A DNA stretch of 64,000 bases, taken from contig CAMZMU010000034.1 of NCBI GenBank assembly GCA_947311845.1, positions 84,620,527 to 84,684,526 of the forward strand, written 5' to 3'. How positions within the stretch are numbered: position 1 is the first letter of the stretch; the number at the start of each line of letters is the position of its first letter. A program made the translations under genes and the position numbers. This document shows, piece by piece, positions 25,109 through 36,911 of this stretch. The notes beneath the pieces are model-generated. The model did not search any database and was not told the origin of the DNA. It was given only the letters and a program-made list of their open reading frames with translations. The DNA comes from Poa pratensis. Its lineage: Eukaryota; Streptophyta; Magnoliopsida; Poales; Poaceae.

Positions 25109-25720
25109 CATGGCCGGAGACAGAGCCCTTGCACGACAAGTTGTAACCCGCTGATTGACTGTTGTATTGCTTGAGAATAACTTCACGAGCAGCAAAGGAC
25201 GAAGCATGAGAAAACTTGACACCACCGCCATTGGCGGATACACAACACTATAAACCGACAGATCTATAATCGACGATCTGCAGGAACAAAACACCACGGT
25301 TTCCCCAATGTCAGGCATATGTCACACATTTCTATGCCACATGTAATATCTGGAAGTGAAGGAACTGTATGATTTTCAATCATATCATCGAGGAACCTCA
25401 CGTCGTCATCTTGCAATACTATGAAGACCTTATTCTATGGCCACACATGCTCATTCTTGTGTCAATTTTTTTTATCAAACGGGCTTCTTCAATAAATTTT
25501 ATTTAACCCCCTCCCATTTTCGTATTGCCCTTTTAAGCTTGTAATTATTATTTTTTGATAACAACCCATTGCAAGTTGGCTCTGCCCACCGTAGTTCTTT
25601 TAAGAAAAAATGTACATGTGCATACCATGTGAGACATAATTAATGGTTGGTAAATGCATCAATTTTGGACAAGACTCTCAAGAATTTTGTGTTGTTTAAA
25701 TGCAAATAGGCAATGTTCAC
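25109..25720. other. Intergenic DNA, no gene recognised
   Basis: Short ORFs only. The stretch next to the Copia target duplication may be the 5' side of the interrupted LINE, but no LINE motif is visible. Confidence 0.4.
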
Positions 25721-26459
25721 ATAGGGCGTGATTGGTTGCCCACGAGCAAGGCAACCAGGCCCTGGCACACTGGGCCTGGCTGAGGAGGAACGGCCGAATC
25801 GGCCGTTTTTCTTGGGCCAGGCTGAGGAGAGCCACGCGTGCCTCGCAGTCGCACGCGTTGGGAAGCGCAGGAGACGCGACGCTTCGCGTTAACTCCCCAC
25901 TCCCCACTCTTGTCACCGCCCACTCTCTCTCTCTCCCTCGTCTCAACTTCTCCGCCTCACCGCCCCTGGCAATGAGCCGCATTCGTCCACCTCCGCCCCC
26001 CCCCCCCCCCGACGTGGACCCGCATGGGTGCACAACATCGCCGTCCAGCAGATGTCGACGGACGACTCCGACGGCACTTCCACGCGCCCTCGCCCATCTG
26101 TCACCGGGGCCCATCATCGGCCACCGCCACGGCCGCCGCATGGATGGCGGGTCCATCGACGGCGCCCTCGCCTTCCGCTCCAGCTGTGCGGGCGGCGGGG
26201 CCGACTGGATTGGTGGCGGCGATGGCCGCGCTGCCACTGGAGGGCATTAGGATGCCGGGCTGCTCGACCGGACCACGGGCGTCGCCTCCGCCCGCGTCCG
26301 TCACCTCCACCGCGTGGCCTAGCGGAAGCAACCACGGTAAGTTCTGATCTATCCTACCTTGTCAGTTAGGATTTGATGTGACTAGGAATCAGGATGTGTA
26401 GGTCTTAATCCGAGCATCTAGATGCTAGATTAGTGTAGTGAACTTCAGATTGTGATGCA

Positions 26460-26784
26460 CATGTTCCGATCTACTTCAAGTAAGCTTGTTCCTTGCTAGA
26501 TTAGTGTAGTCCTTGATTGATTTGGGTTTTTTTGTGCCCCAAATCGACATGTTCTTGACGTTGGGTTTTTTCTGCATTTGCTCACTGTGCATGTGTTGTG
26601 CTGAGCATGATATGAGGTTTACATGTTCCGATCTACTTCAAGTGAGCTTGTTCCTTGCTAGATTAGTGTAGTCCTTGATTGATTTTGGGTTTTTTGTGCC
26701 CCAAATCAACATGTTCTTGACGTTGGTTTTTTTTCTGCATTTGCTCACTGTGCATGTGTTGTGCTGAGCATGATATGAGGTTTA
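26460..26784. repeat. Two tandem copies of a 162-bp unit
   Basis: The block starting CATGTTCCGATCTACTTCAAG at 26460 recurs at 26622 with few differences, ending GATATGAGGTTTAC. It lies inside the Harbinger-like element, upstream of the B3-like relic, in what may be an intron or leader. Confidence 0.9.
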
Positions 26785-26934
26785 CTACTTGATTTGGGGT
26801 TTGTTTGCCCCAAATCCAGATTTCTTGCTTGTGCATTGACCGGCCATTGCTTGTTTGCATTGATAGACCTTTACGTGTTTATGCATTGCTATCTGAAAGC
26901 CGTTTCTGCATTGCTAACGATCGTCAAACTCCAT

Positions 26935-27473
26935 GACAAGGTATCAAAGGCCGAGCAAGATGGCCCTCCTCCATGCTTTGAGCCTCTGGTACGTGCCTTT
27001 GCCCGACACCATCCCCTACAACACCAGGCTTCAGAAGCCAATGTTGCCTGGGAGGGAAGAGGAGGCGCAGGAGCTGCTGAAGGTGGTGAAGGGGAAGAAG
27101 CACAAGGTCGGACACATGCCAAGGCTCGAAGTTCCTCGGCGCTTCTACGTGCAGCTGGACCGGGGAAGACCTGCACATGATGCTGACCCCAAGGTCCTTC
27201 CATGCCAGCTTGAAGGCGTGGCTGCTGATCCCCCTGCCTCGCTGTGTCGCCATCGGCGCCTGCAAGTACTGCGACGAGCATTGACAGCTCCAGATCTACA
27301 AGGACACTGGCGAGATCGTCATCGGGAGGAACTGGCCAGATGTCGTCTACAAGTACAGTCTGGAGGTGGACGACATCCTTGTCTTCAAGCTCACGACTAC
27401 GGGCTTCAAGATGGACATCTACAAGAACACCAACTCGACGGCAAGGTCCTACACTTGTCCTGAGCACGGCTAG
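26935..27473 (+). pseudogene. B3-domain-like gene relic inside the transposon
   Basis: One frame gives MPRLEVPRRFYVQLDRG. After a shift of frame near 27165 the next gives DLHMMLTPRSFHASLKAWL and LPRCVAIGACKYCDEH. An in-frame TGA then interrupts, followed by GEIVIGRNWPDVVYKYSLEV and DDILVFKL, and the frame ends at 27471-27473. The order F-x-x-x-L, P-x-x-F, a GxxW-like motif and L-x-x-x-D-x-L-x-F resembles plant B3 DNA-binding domains. The frameshift and stop make it a relic, probably captured host sequence. I am only moderately sure of the family. Confidence 0.5.
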
Positions 27474-28063
27474 TTCCAGCGTGCTAAAGGTAACATTTTG
27501 ATCAGGGGCATGTGATGCCCCTGTTAGTGTTGATCAGGGGCATGGGATGCCCCTGCTAGTTGTTAACCCGGGCTTAGAATGCCCAGAACATGTTTTGATC
27601 TGGGTGTCTACCTCTCTTGTTTGTCCCCAGGGTGCGTACTTACCCCTGGTGTGATGTACTTAAGTAGTTTGCACTGAATTTGATCCTCTCCAACTAGCTA
27701 AATATGCGTAGTCACCTGATCTGATTGCTGCTTGTGATTGTGGTTGTGTTCATGTGATCTGATTGCTGCTTGTGATCATGTGTGCTAGAAGGTGGTAAGA
27801 TCATCAGCTTTCAAAGTGGTGAGCACATCACTTAACCTGCATGCAACCAAACAGCTGTGTGTGCCACTAAAACAGCCCTCAGCCAAGTCTACAGCCAACC
27901 AAACACGAAAATGCGAATTAAATAGGGAAAAAAGAAAAACGATATGCAGGCAACCAAACGGGCTGCAAAACTTGGCTCAGGCCACGTTCCAGCTGAGCCA
28001 GGCCCGCCAGGGCCACGCAGACGGGAGGCCCATTTTCGGTGCGACTAACCAAACACGCCCATA

Positions 28064-30944
28064 GTATATCGTGACCAGGACTGCCGCGATGATAATTAAA
28101 GGCTTGCCAGGATAGGCACATGCATTTTGCGGGTCTGCTGGAGGTATATATATATGTGTGTATGTGGCAAGAGGTTATGATCAAGAAGACTAGCTAATAT
28201 ATTTTAGTAGATGGAAACCAATACACAGGAAAAGAAAAATTAGGAACACGCAGGATTATCTTACCCATAGAATGAATGGACCACAATATAGGCATTGGAG
28301 ACATCGGAAACAGATGTGCGACCTGGTGCCATTACCTTTCAGCCGGTTTTCTTCATGTTTGTACATGGAGAATCACCAAATGTCCTGCACGGTGCATCCA
28401 CTCAAGCTACATACCACCAGATGGAAGAAGGTCGAGGACCATTTGCAGAGCGCATGTCGTGATGTCCGGTCCCCAACTGATGATCCCCGTGCAGTCAGCC
28501 ACTGTCACCCGGTCGAGGCCTCTGGGGAGAACGGGGAAGTGGAACTCTGTTCCGTTTTAGTTCACCGATGGGACTATAGTGTAGGGGGACACAACGGATC
28601 TGATGTATCGCGCTTCCTCGCCGAAAGGACCTGGCTAGGACTTTTTTAACATGGACGTGACCATGGTTCTGGACTTCTGGTAGCTGGGAATGGGCTGGAG
28701 TTCTGAAGCACTTAAATGATTCAGCATGCCTTTTCCAATTATCGAGTGTATTTTCAAGCACATTTTGTCAAGATTTTGCAGTGATCCGCATATGCTGCCA
28801 AGTTTCCATTCAAAAGTTCTTTAGGTCAGTATTTTTCAACTAGTAACGATCAGTAGCAGTACTACCATGATGTGATCATTTGTTGTGCCTACACCGACAC
28901 TTTTGATAAAATGAGATGCAATCATATGTAAATGATACTAAGACAAGTCAAGTGCTTACAGAAGTGAGTTAAGTACTTACGAGTAAACAGAGGAAATTAT
29001 TTTGGATTACAGATTTTGTTAGGTCCACTTTGAATACAAGAGAGCACCACTCGGGAGAGAGAGAGTTACCGGGAGCACAATGATACGCCCTTCAAGTCTC
29101 CGGTACACTTCAAGGCTACTGCTAGCCATCATTTACTAGCAACATACTATTCAAAAGTGGGTTATGTATGGAAATAATTTTTATACTTGAGAAAAAATTA
29201 TTCTTGCAAGTTTTGAAATATCACAAAAAAATCATTTAAGTGAAGAATGGGTAGAAACTAACTTTTATAATACATAGTTAAAAATTATAATTTATGGGTT
29301 TTTTAATCACAAATTAAGGCACAAAACACATTGTTACAGTAAAGACTGCATAACTTTGGCGCCAAAAATGCATTTTGCGATTTACAAGTTATCAGTTGTT
29401 CCTATGATCGATTTTTTCATATTCTTTTTCATCACCGAGAAATATGGACTTTGGTAGGTCTTGACGGAATCAGCCGTCTTGGGTTTCAAAAATATATGTT
29501 CTCTTGTTTACGAGTGGTGCTGAGAGCAACATGTCAAATATGAATCATGTTCTTAACATGCCTACCCAACATATCTGATGTGAACTCGAGTGTGGGTGTA
29601 CCTTTTGTCCTTGTATGTGCAAAAGGGAGTGTGTAACAACGAGTAATAAATTTCATCTCTTTTATGGCTGTGTTAGTCACTAATGTGGTACACATCAATC
29701 TGTAACAAATTGATGCTAGACCACACTAGGAGAGAGGTGAAAATCCTGTCATGCATGTCGATCCACATCAAGATGATACAAGGATTCTAAACATGTGTTA
29801 GATATGAAGTTATGTCACAGGTAAATACATGAAAAATTGGACAGTGGGCTCTCAAGAACGTCTTATGGTTTAATACAAGCAAGCAGTTTTCTTTTGCTTT
29901 TTGAATCTTAAACAAGCAAGCAATTCTCGTTTGGTACATTGCGACTCCGACTCTGGGAGTCATAAAGGCGTAGCTAGCACGTGCATTGTGCCATCGGCAA
30001 GTCAACCGGGACTATATATGGGCGTGTGTGCCACAACAGAGTTTATAGTGTAGCTGATATTATTGAGAAAACATTTATTTAGAGCAAGAGAAAGAAGTGA
30101 ACTCAGGGTTGGGAAGCATCTGGAACAAAATCATGACTTCAAGCCATCATGTTGCGCCTATATTTCTTCTGAAGATCACATCACTGGAAAGAAACTCGGC
30201 TGATACGCCTCGACCGCTCACCATGTTGGAGAGTTGACGAAAACGCTTGCCCAGCTTTTCATTTTTTTTAACTCTGGAAGCGCCTGACAGAGACACTGGC
30301 AGATGCTATGCTCTAGTTTATCTAGTGGAATATGTTTTTCTTAAGCGATCCCCGAAGCGCCTCTGCATTGGGCTTGACTTAAATCCGTTCGTGCGATTGA
30401 GTTTTTGTATCTCCGATCTACGCTCCATCGAAAGCAGCATCTGGCCAAGCTAGACGGTAAAACGGGCCGGATTGCCACCGTGCCGTAAATTGCACGAAGC
30501 TAATTGGGGAAAGGAAGAATGGCTTATCTGACTGAATCTCCTTATCTCATTCTCGCGCATATTTACTCGCCATGGCTTAAGCCCCGTCTCTTTCTCTCTT
30601 TCTACCTATCTCTCTGCACCAAACTTCCTCATACAAGTATTGTTGTTCGTTCTCGCTTTCTGAAATTTGTTGCTAATTGTTTTTGATGTTTTGGTTGGCC
30701 TTTGTGGTGCAGGTAGGATAATTTAGAATTAACGCAGTGTCCACGAGCAGTACAGACTATATCGTCATCCATAGAATTGAAAATTGTGGCTATTCTCCAG
30801 AATAAATTGAATAAAACAGTGGGTGGGAAGTGCAAAGCAAGAAATCGGAGCGCGCCGTTGGTAAGACCAAGAACTGCAGCCGCATCCCGCCAGGACGGCA
30901 GCCTGCTATGACTACGGCACTCCTTGGCCGACGTGGAGTCTACC
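28064..30944. other. Intergenic DNA, no gene recognised
   Basis: No ORF has recognisable domains. There is a short AT repeat (TATATATATATG near 28146), AT-rich tracts around 29180-29340 and nothing resembling an RNA gene. Confidence 0.45.
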
Positions 30945-31224
30945 CTTTGGAGGGGTGCACCTAGTCTGCGCGTTACGCGAAGCATACACCGCTCCGCGCA
31001 CCCCCTCGTGCTTACTGGGCCGGGCCCTTTTTCCGTGCACGCACGCACTCCAGGCTGGTCAACGGGAGGTCCGATCGGTCTTCTCTGCGCGCGGTCGCTC
31101 AACGTGGGCGAGTCATCCGCTCGTATGATTAGCTAGCTTTTGGAGGCCACGTGCGCTGCGTGCGTGTGTTTTTTTCCTACGTAGCATCTCTTTCTCCCTC
31201 CTATAATTATTAGCTAGCTTCTTG

Positions 31225-31392
31225 TTCAACTGCTTGGCTCTCATAATATAGTATGAATTGCTTTTTGTTTGCTGTTTCGTATATGAGTGTAGGTTCGACT
31301 GCTTCATATAATATAGTATGAATTGCTTTTTGTTTCCTGTTTCCTATATGAGTGTAGGTTCGACTGCTTCTCATCATATAGTATGAATTGTT
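31225..31392. repeat. 65-bp tandem repeat, about 2.5 copies
   Basis: ATATAGTATGAATTG starts at 31246, 31311 and 31376, giving a 65-bp period. The unit includes TATGAGTGTAGGTTCGACTGC. It lies at the left side of the MULE interior. Confidence 0.85.
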
Positions 31393-32810
31393 TTTTGAGC
31401 GATTTTGAAAAGTGAATAGAAAATTTGTCGGTTAAACATAGTTGTTTCGAACTATTTAAAAAACTGAACAAAAAAAAGTTTTGAAATATTTTTGAACGAA
31501 ACATATTTTTTGAACGATTTCGAAAATTGAATAGAAAATGGCACTGAACGAAATCTATTTTGAACAATTTTAAATTGTGAACGGAAAAATGGCGTTGAAT
31601 AGAAATTTTGAACAATTTTAAAAATTGTTCAAAAGGCCAGTGAAAACGAAACTACTTTTAAAACAGGAAAAAGTCGATGAACGAAATCTAAATTTGAACA
31701 ATTTTAAAAATGAACGAACAAGTTCATTGAACGAAAATCTATTTTGAACGATTTTAAAAAGTGAACAAAAAAAGCAGTGAAATGGAAACTACATTTGAAC
31801 ATTTTTTAAAAAGTGAATGGAAAATGGCGGTGAACAAAAATATTGAACATTTTTTTGAAACTCCGTTGAACGGAATGTGGTAGTGAAACGATTTTGAAAA
31901 CCCCGCTGAACAAAATTTGGTCTTGAATGATTTTTGGAAAAGGCCCGTTGAACGGAATTTGGTCTTGTACGATTTTTGAAAAGACCCGTTGAACGGAATT
32001 TGGTCTTAAACGATTTTTGAAAAGACCCGTTGAACAGAATTTGGCCTTGAACAAATTTTGAAAACTCCGTTGAACGGAAAGTGGTAGTGAACGATTTTTG
32101 AAAAGACCCGTTGAACAGAATTTGATCTTGAACGATTTTGTGAAACTCCGTTGAACAGAATTTGGTCTTGAACGATTTTTTAAAACTCCGTTGAACAGAA
32201 TTTGGTCTTGAACGATTTTTGAAAAGACCCGTTGAACGGAATGTGGTAGTGAACGATTTTGTAAAACTCCTTTGAACAGAAACTTGGTTTAAACGGATTT
32301 TGGAATGGTTTTTGAAAAACATATTGAACGTAATTTGAAAAACATGTTGAACGTAATTTGGTCTTGAACAATTTTGGAAAGACCCGTTGAACAAAATTTG
32401 GTATTGAACGATTTTGTAAAACTCCGTTGAACAGAAACTTGGTTTAAACGGATTTTGGAACGGTTTTTGAAAAACATGTAGAATGATTTTTAAAAAACCC
32501 ATTGAACGTAATTTGGATCTTGAACGATTTTTTGAAAGACCCGTATAACAGAATTTGGTATTGAACGATTTTGTAAAACTCCGTTGAACAGAAACTTGGT
32601 TTAAATGGATTTTGGAACGATTTTGAAACATGTAGAACGATTTTTGAAAAACATGTTGAACGTAATTTGGTCTTGAACGATTTTTGAAAAACCCGTTGAA
32701 CAAAATTTGGTACTGAACAAACTGCGAAAAAAGAAACAGCAAAAAAAGAAAAAGAAAAAGAAAAAGCAAAACAAACAGGAAAAAACGAATTTTCTATTTG
32801 GTCTTGAACG
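31390..32810. repeat. Degenerate minisatellite, unit about 41 bp
   Basis: The phrase CGTTGAACGGAATTTGG followed by TCTTGAACGATTTTTGAAAA recurs some 20-30 times with variation. The clearest 41-bp periodicity is at 31940-32250. A 326-codon minus-strand frame through it (31789-32769) is repetitive (FKNRSRPNSVQR-type units) and is a by-product of the array, not a gene. Confidence 0.9.
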
Positions 32811-33089
32811 ATTTTTTGAAAAAACGGTTACACAAACGATTAAAAAAGTGAACGGAAACTATTTTTCCACGATTTAAAAGTGAACAGAAAAAGATCAACG
32901 AATAGACACTAGTTTTGAATGATTTAAAAAAAGTGAACATAAAAGATTTGTCATTGGAAAAAAATTGAACAGAAAATGGTGAACGCTAACTATGTTTGGA
33001 CATTTTTTGAGTGACCAGATATTATGTTACCTAGGATTTTTTGGTAAACTGATAAAGGTTGGGTGAACAGAAACTTTTCTAATATAAAT

Positions 33090-33430
33090 TTGAAATATAC
33101 TAACAAAAGGAAACAAAATAGAATGAGAAAATGGAAAATAAATAAATAAAGAAGAAGCAAAAAAGAAAAAATATATTTTTCCACCACATAAAAAACGATG
33201 ATTTTTAATAGAAAAGTATGAGACAAAGAAGGAAACAGAAAGTAAAAAACGGAAAACAGAAAAAGAAAACAAAAAAGCAAATAGAAAAGAAGAAAGAAAC
33301 AGAAAAAATAACTAAAAAGAAAATAGAAAAGAAGAAAGAAATAGAAAAAAAGAAAATATCCAAAGGAAAAAAGAAAACCAAAACGAGAAGCAGGACAAAA
33401 GGACAAAAAAGAAAAACCACGACGGCCTAG
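33090..33430. repeat. Purine-rich low-complexity tract
   Basis: The plus strand is nearly all A and G (GAAAAAGAAAAC, AGAAAAGAAGAAAG). Long open frames on both strands (Lys/Glu-rich or Phe/Leu-rich) follow from composition alone. Confidence 0.9.
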
Positions 33431-33447
33431 AAAACCACAACGTGTAC

Positions 33448-35019
33448 TGATGGCTACGTGTTGGTGAACCCCAAGAGGAAGGTTATGATGTAGACAGCAG
33501 AAGTTTTCCCTTGAGAAATCTAACCAAGGTTATCAATCCAGTAGGACTTGACGATCTATCGGAAGGTTGTTGATGTTGATTCCCCCTGGCGCTAGGGAGC
33601 TTGCACCAACGTGGAATCTGCACAGACACAAACCAAAACTTTGCCCAACACGAAACAGAGAGGTTGTCAATCTCTCCGGTCTTGCAGAAACAAAAAGTTA
33701 AACGTACGGTGTGAAAAACAGCAGGAAAAACAGCAAGTAACAGGAAACAGATGATTGCAGCAGGTTGTGTAAACAGTATGAGGAAATTGGATCAGGGTCC
33801 ACAGTTCACTAATGGTGTCTCTCTCAGAACAGATAACTAGCATGTTGGGTAAACAAATTACAGCTGGGCAATTGACAAATAGAGAGGGCATAACAATGCA
33901 ATACATGCCAAGATGTCTACTATGAAATCTAGTTGGGCATTACAACAAAGTACATAGACCGTTATTCCAACAGCATCTATGCCTAAATAATCCACCTTCA
34001 AGGCAGCATCCGCATCCCATTCAGTATTATGTTGCTAACAACAGATTATTGCATGAAGTAAAGTGTGTAATGTAATCAATACAAGTGACCTTGGACACTG
34101 CACCAATGTTTTATCCCTAGTAGCAACAGCACATCTACCATCTTAGACCTTTCTGTCACTGATCCAGATATCTAGAGACTGAACCCACTATCTAGCATAA
34201 ATACCCACTCTTGGAGTCACAAGCATCTACTTGGCCAAAACATCTACTAGCAACGGAGAGCATGCAAGATCAAGAGCACATAGATAAATAACTTGAATAA
34301 ACATGGTATCAATATTTATCGGATCCCAGCAAACACAACATCTAGCATTACAATAAGATGATCTTGATCATGTTAGGCAGCTCACAAGATCTAAACATGG
34401 AGGCACAAGGTAGAGAGACAACCATCTAGCTACTGCTATAGACCCGTAGTCCAGGGGTGGACTACTCACGCATCACTCCGGAGGCAGGCATGGTGATGTA
34501 GAGCCCTCCGGTGATGATCTCCCCTCCGGCAGGGTGCCGGGAAGAGCTTCAGAACTCCTCCGATCTGAGATTGACGATGGCGGCCGCGACGGAACTTTTC
34601 GTGGAATATGATCGACCGTAAAAGGGTTTTCGCGTCGCGGAGAATATATAGGCGAAGAGGCGGCGGCGGTGGGCGAGGGGGGCCACCACGCCATAGGGGG
34701 GCGCGGGCCCACCCTGGGCCGCGCCCTAGTGTGGCGTGGCCCCCTGGTGGGTCTGCTCCGACTCCCCTTTGGACTCCGTGATCTCCTCATGATATTATTG
34801 ACGATGTCTTTTGTTTCGTCCAATTCCGAGAATATTTCCTTAATAGATTTTCTGAAACCAAAAACAGCAGAAAACAGGGAACTGGCACTGTGGCATCTTG
34901 TTAATAGGTTAGTCCCAGAAAATGCATAAAAATGATATAAAGTGTAGCCAAAACATGTAGCAATTGTTATAATAACAGCATGGAACATCAAAAATTATAT
35001 ATACGTTTGAGACGTATCA
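33448..35019. mobile_element. Solo LTR of a retrotransposon
   Basis: A 1,572-bp segment starts TGATGGCTACGTG and ends GACGTATCA. It has TG...CA termini and a 5-bp duplication TGTAC on both sides (33443-33447 and 35020-35024). No internal region or second LTR is present, so it is a solo LTR left by recombination between two LTRs. I recognise the sequence style (TGAT..., ...GAGACGTATCA) as a common Triticeae LTR but do not name the family. It lies inside the Mutator-like element. Confidence 0.8.
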
Positions 35020-35216
35020 TGTACCCAGCGAGGCGTTCACGCACGGAAATGAGCTGGACCAAAACGTGTACCCGGTAGCACTACTGTTCCGTGTGACCGG
35101 CGAAAAACAAGTACGTACATTGCGCTGGCCCAAAAACGAGCGACAGGGTGCGCGGGTGCGTTACGCTCCCGCGTAACGCGGCAACTAGGATTTGCCCCTT
35201 TGGAGTCTCTTCACAC

Positions 35217-35950
35217 AGGCTGGCTGGACGCACAGCTCGGTCTTTTGGGCTCGGCCCGAGCTTTGTGCGGCTCGGTGCGAGTTGGGCTCGGCCCGTTATT
35301 CATTTTGACCGAGCCGAGCCTCCTTTTGTGGACCGCGACTACCTCGGGCCAAGCCAGGCTCGGCTCGGTCCAGCCCGTTGGCTCGTCTATTTTTTTTTTT
35401 AATACAAGCTTAGAGTGAGGGTGAGAGTATTGGGCTCAGTTTTGTGGCCCATTTAGCTGTTCGTTACATCAATTAGGTCACGAACGAGGAGACACGAGTT
35501 CGTTTGTGGTATGCATCGCAGGTCGCAGCAGCAAGCACACCGCCGCCACCATGCCCGACCATGACCGCCGCCACGCCCGATCCCCTCCACTCTCGTCCAC
35601 GATTCCGACCGCCGACACACACGCACCCGCACTGACCCACGTCTCTGCCCACGCCCGCACTCACTCGTCCTCCCCATCGTTGAGGGCATCGTCGGATTCG
35701 TGCTCCGCCGCTGTAACTCAGGCGAGCGATTCCGGCCGGAAAAGCACCTCCCTTCGGCCCCACCCGTCAGCGACCCACCACCGCGAGGCTCGCGAGCCGC
35801 ACCGAGCTTGACCGAGCTAGTGGAAAGCTCGGGCCGAGCTCCGTTTCATGGCTCGCCGGCAATCTCGAGCCGGCTCGGGCTCGGCAACTTTGGCCCGAGC
35901 TTTTTGCTGGCTCGGCCCGAGCCGGACCGAGTTGGCTCACGTCCAGCCTG
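35217..35950. mobile_element. Possible hAT-like non-autonomous element
   Basis: The left end GGCTGGACGCACAGCTCGG and the inverted right end GGCTGGACGTGAGCCAACTCGG form imperfect inverted repeats. Both continue into GAGC/CTCGGCC-rich arms (GGGCTCGGCCCGAGC near 35248). The centre (35500-35770) is a C-rich pseudo-coding block. I could not find a target duplication, so the boundaries are approximate and the class is a guess from the GGCTGGACG end. Confidence 0.4.
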
Positions 35951-36004
35951 GCGCAGCATAGACCGCTGTTAAACTTTCACTAGTGGAAACAGGAGCTTTG
36001 GTGG

Positions 36005-36240
36005 AGAGGGGTGTTGGGCTCTAGTCCCGGGCGTGGCTCGAACCCGGACTAGAGGAGGGAACTAGTACCGGGCCGGCTGCTCCGACGCTGCGCAGGTCGG
36101 GTCCCGGGTTGTAGGGCACCTCTAGTTCCGGGCCGTGATACCACCCGGGACCGAGGCAGTCAGCGGCAGGGTGGAGACAGGAGGGTGGACCTTTCCTCCC
36201 GGGCCGTGGTACAGCCCGGGACTAGAGGTCCCGCTATATC
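36005..36240. repeat. Left subterminal repeats of the outer CACTA
   Basis: Several copies, in both orientations, of a motif such as CTAGTCCCGGG or ACCCGGGACTAG occur near 36020, 36050, 36100 and 36150-36230. In CACTA elements such arrays bind the element-encoded DNA-binding protein. Confidence 0.8.
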
Positions 36241-36911
36241 ATCTCCCACCCCGGGCCAGCCACCATTTTTGAACTCTCAAGCTCATCTTCATTGTTTCCT
36301 CTCTCAAGCTCAAGTGTAGCCCCATTTTTTTCCAAGATTTGTCAAGATAGACGGCACCCATCTCTCCAAGGGTTAGCAACACTTGATCCTTTCATCCGGC
36401 GGCCGAATTTTAGCCATTTCCATACAAGTTTAGCTCATTTCATTTTTATAGTGCTACCTAGGTGTTTGATGAAATGACTAAGTTAGGTAGTTAATTTTTT
36501 TATGTATTTTGAGCTCAAATTAATTTATTATTTGTGGATTTTAGTGTCGTCTCGGTCCTCACCGCCGTCGATAGCCCCCGCCATCCCGTGACCGGCACCA
36601 CCTCGGTGAGCCTCTTCTTTTATCAGTTATTTTACAAAATTATTTTTATGATTTGAATGCATAATTATTTTTTTTGTATAATTTTCTTATGTTTTTTATG
36701 TATAATGTCATGGTTTTGATATCCGTCCCCGTCGTCCCTCGTCCGGTCTATGATTCGGATGTGGTATATTTTTATCACTATTTATTTTGTTTCGTGTTTA
36801 TAACAATCATGCCGACCAAATTGACATAGATATATTTTTATTTAGGAGGTAGTTGAACCGGAAATTCCAGCCGACCCTATTGTAGAGTTTTTAAAAAAAG
36901 AAAACAACGAT

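Larger units (their letters stand above)
25724..28060. mobile_element. Harbinger-like DNA transposon, non-autonomous, with a B3-like relic
   Basis: A 2,337-bp element has inverted ends GGGCGTGATTGGTTG (left) and, inverted, GGGCGTGTTTGGTTAG (right). It is flanked by ATA at 25721-25723 and 28061-28063. The 3-bp duplication and GGGCGTGTTTGGTT ends point to PIF/Harbinger or Tourist-type elements. No transposase frame is visible. Inside are a GC-rich block (25900-26340) with a C-homopolymer, a two-copy 162-bp repeat and a broken B3-like coding region. A Mutator or other TIR class is possible, since the target duplication is short and not the usual TWA. Confidence 0.65.
30953..35197. mobile_element. 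Mutator-like non-autonomous element with long inverted ends, containing a solo LTR
   Basis: The sequence right of 30953 (GGGTGCACCTAGTCTGCGCG, GTTACGCG, then CGCGCACCC and GGGCC) has an imperfect inverted match of about 75 bp at 35120-35197. Read inverted, the latter is GGGCAAATCCTAGTTGCCGCG, GTTACGCGGGAG, CGCGCACCC, GGGCC. An exact 8-bp direct repeat CTTTGGAG borders it (30945-30952 and 35198-35205). Long ends starting GGG and an 8-9 bp duplication fit a MULE. It encodes no transposase. The interior is a 65-bp repeat, a 41-bp array and purine-rich DNA, and it was later hit by a retrotransposon now reduced to a solo LTR. Confidence 0.65.

Noticed and set aside
26024..26369. GC-rich ORFs of about 110 codons inside the Harbinger-like element
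   Set aside because: There is overlapping openness on both strands and no recognisable motif; base composition explains them.
28272..28649. 125-codon plus-strand ORF
   Set aside because: No recognisable motif, no splice context and an overlapping second frame of similar length.
31789..32769. 326-codon minus-strand ORF
   Set aside because: It runs through the 41-bp minisatellite, and its protein is a repeat of FKNRSRPNSVQR-type units with no domain.
33205..33430. Lys-rich and Phe/Leu-rich ORFs on both strands
   Set aside because: They arise from a purine-rich low-complexity tract.
33448..35019. Possible complete retrotransposon
   Set aside because: There is only one LTR-like unit with TG...CA ends. 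No internal coding region, primer site or second LTR is present, so I call it a solo LTR.
35473..35972. Overlapping ORFs on both strands near 35.5-36.0 kb
   Set aside because: The sequence is GC-rich with CTCGGCC-type repeats and probably belongs to a non-autonomous transposon. No domain is seen.
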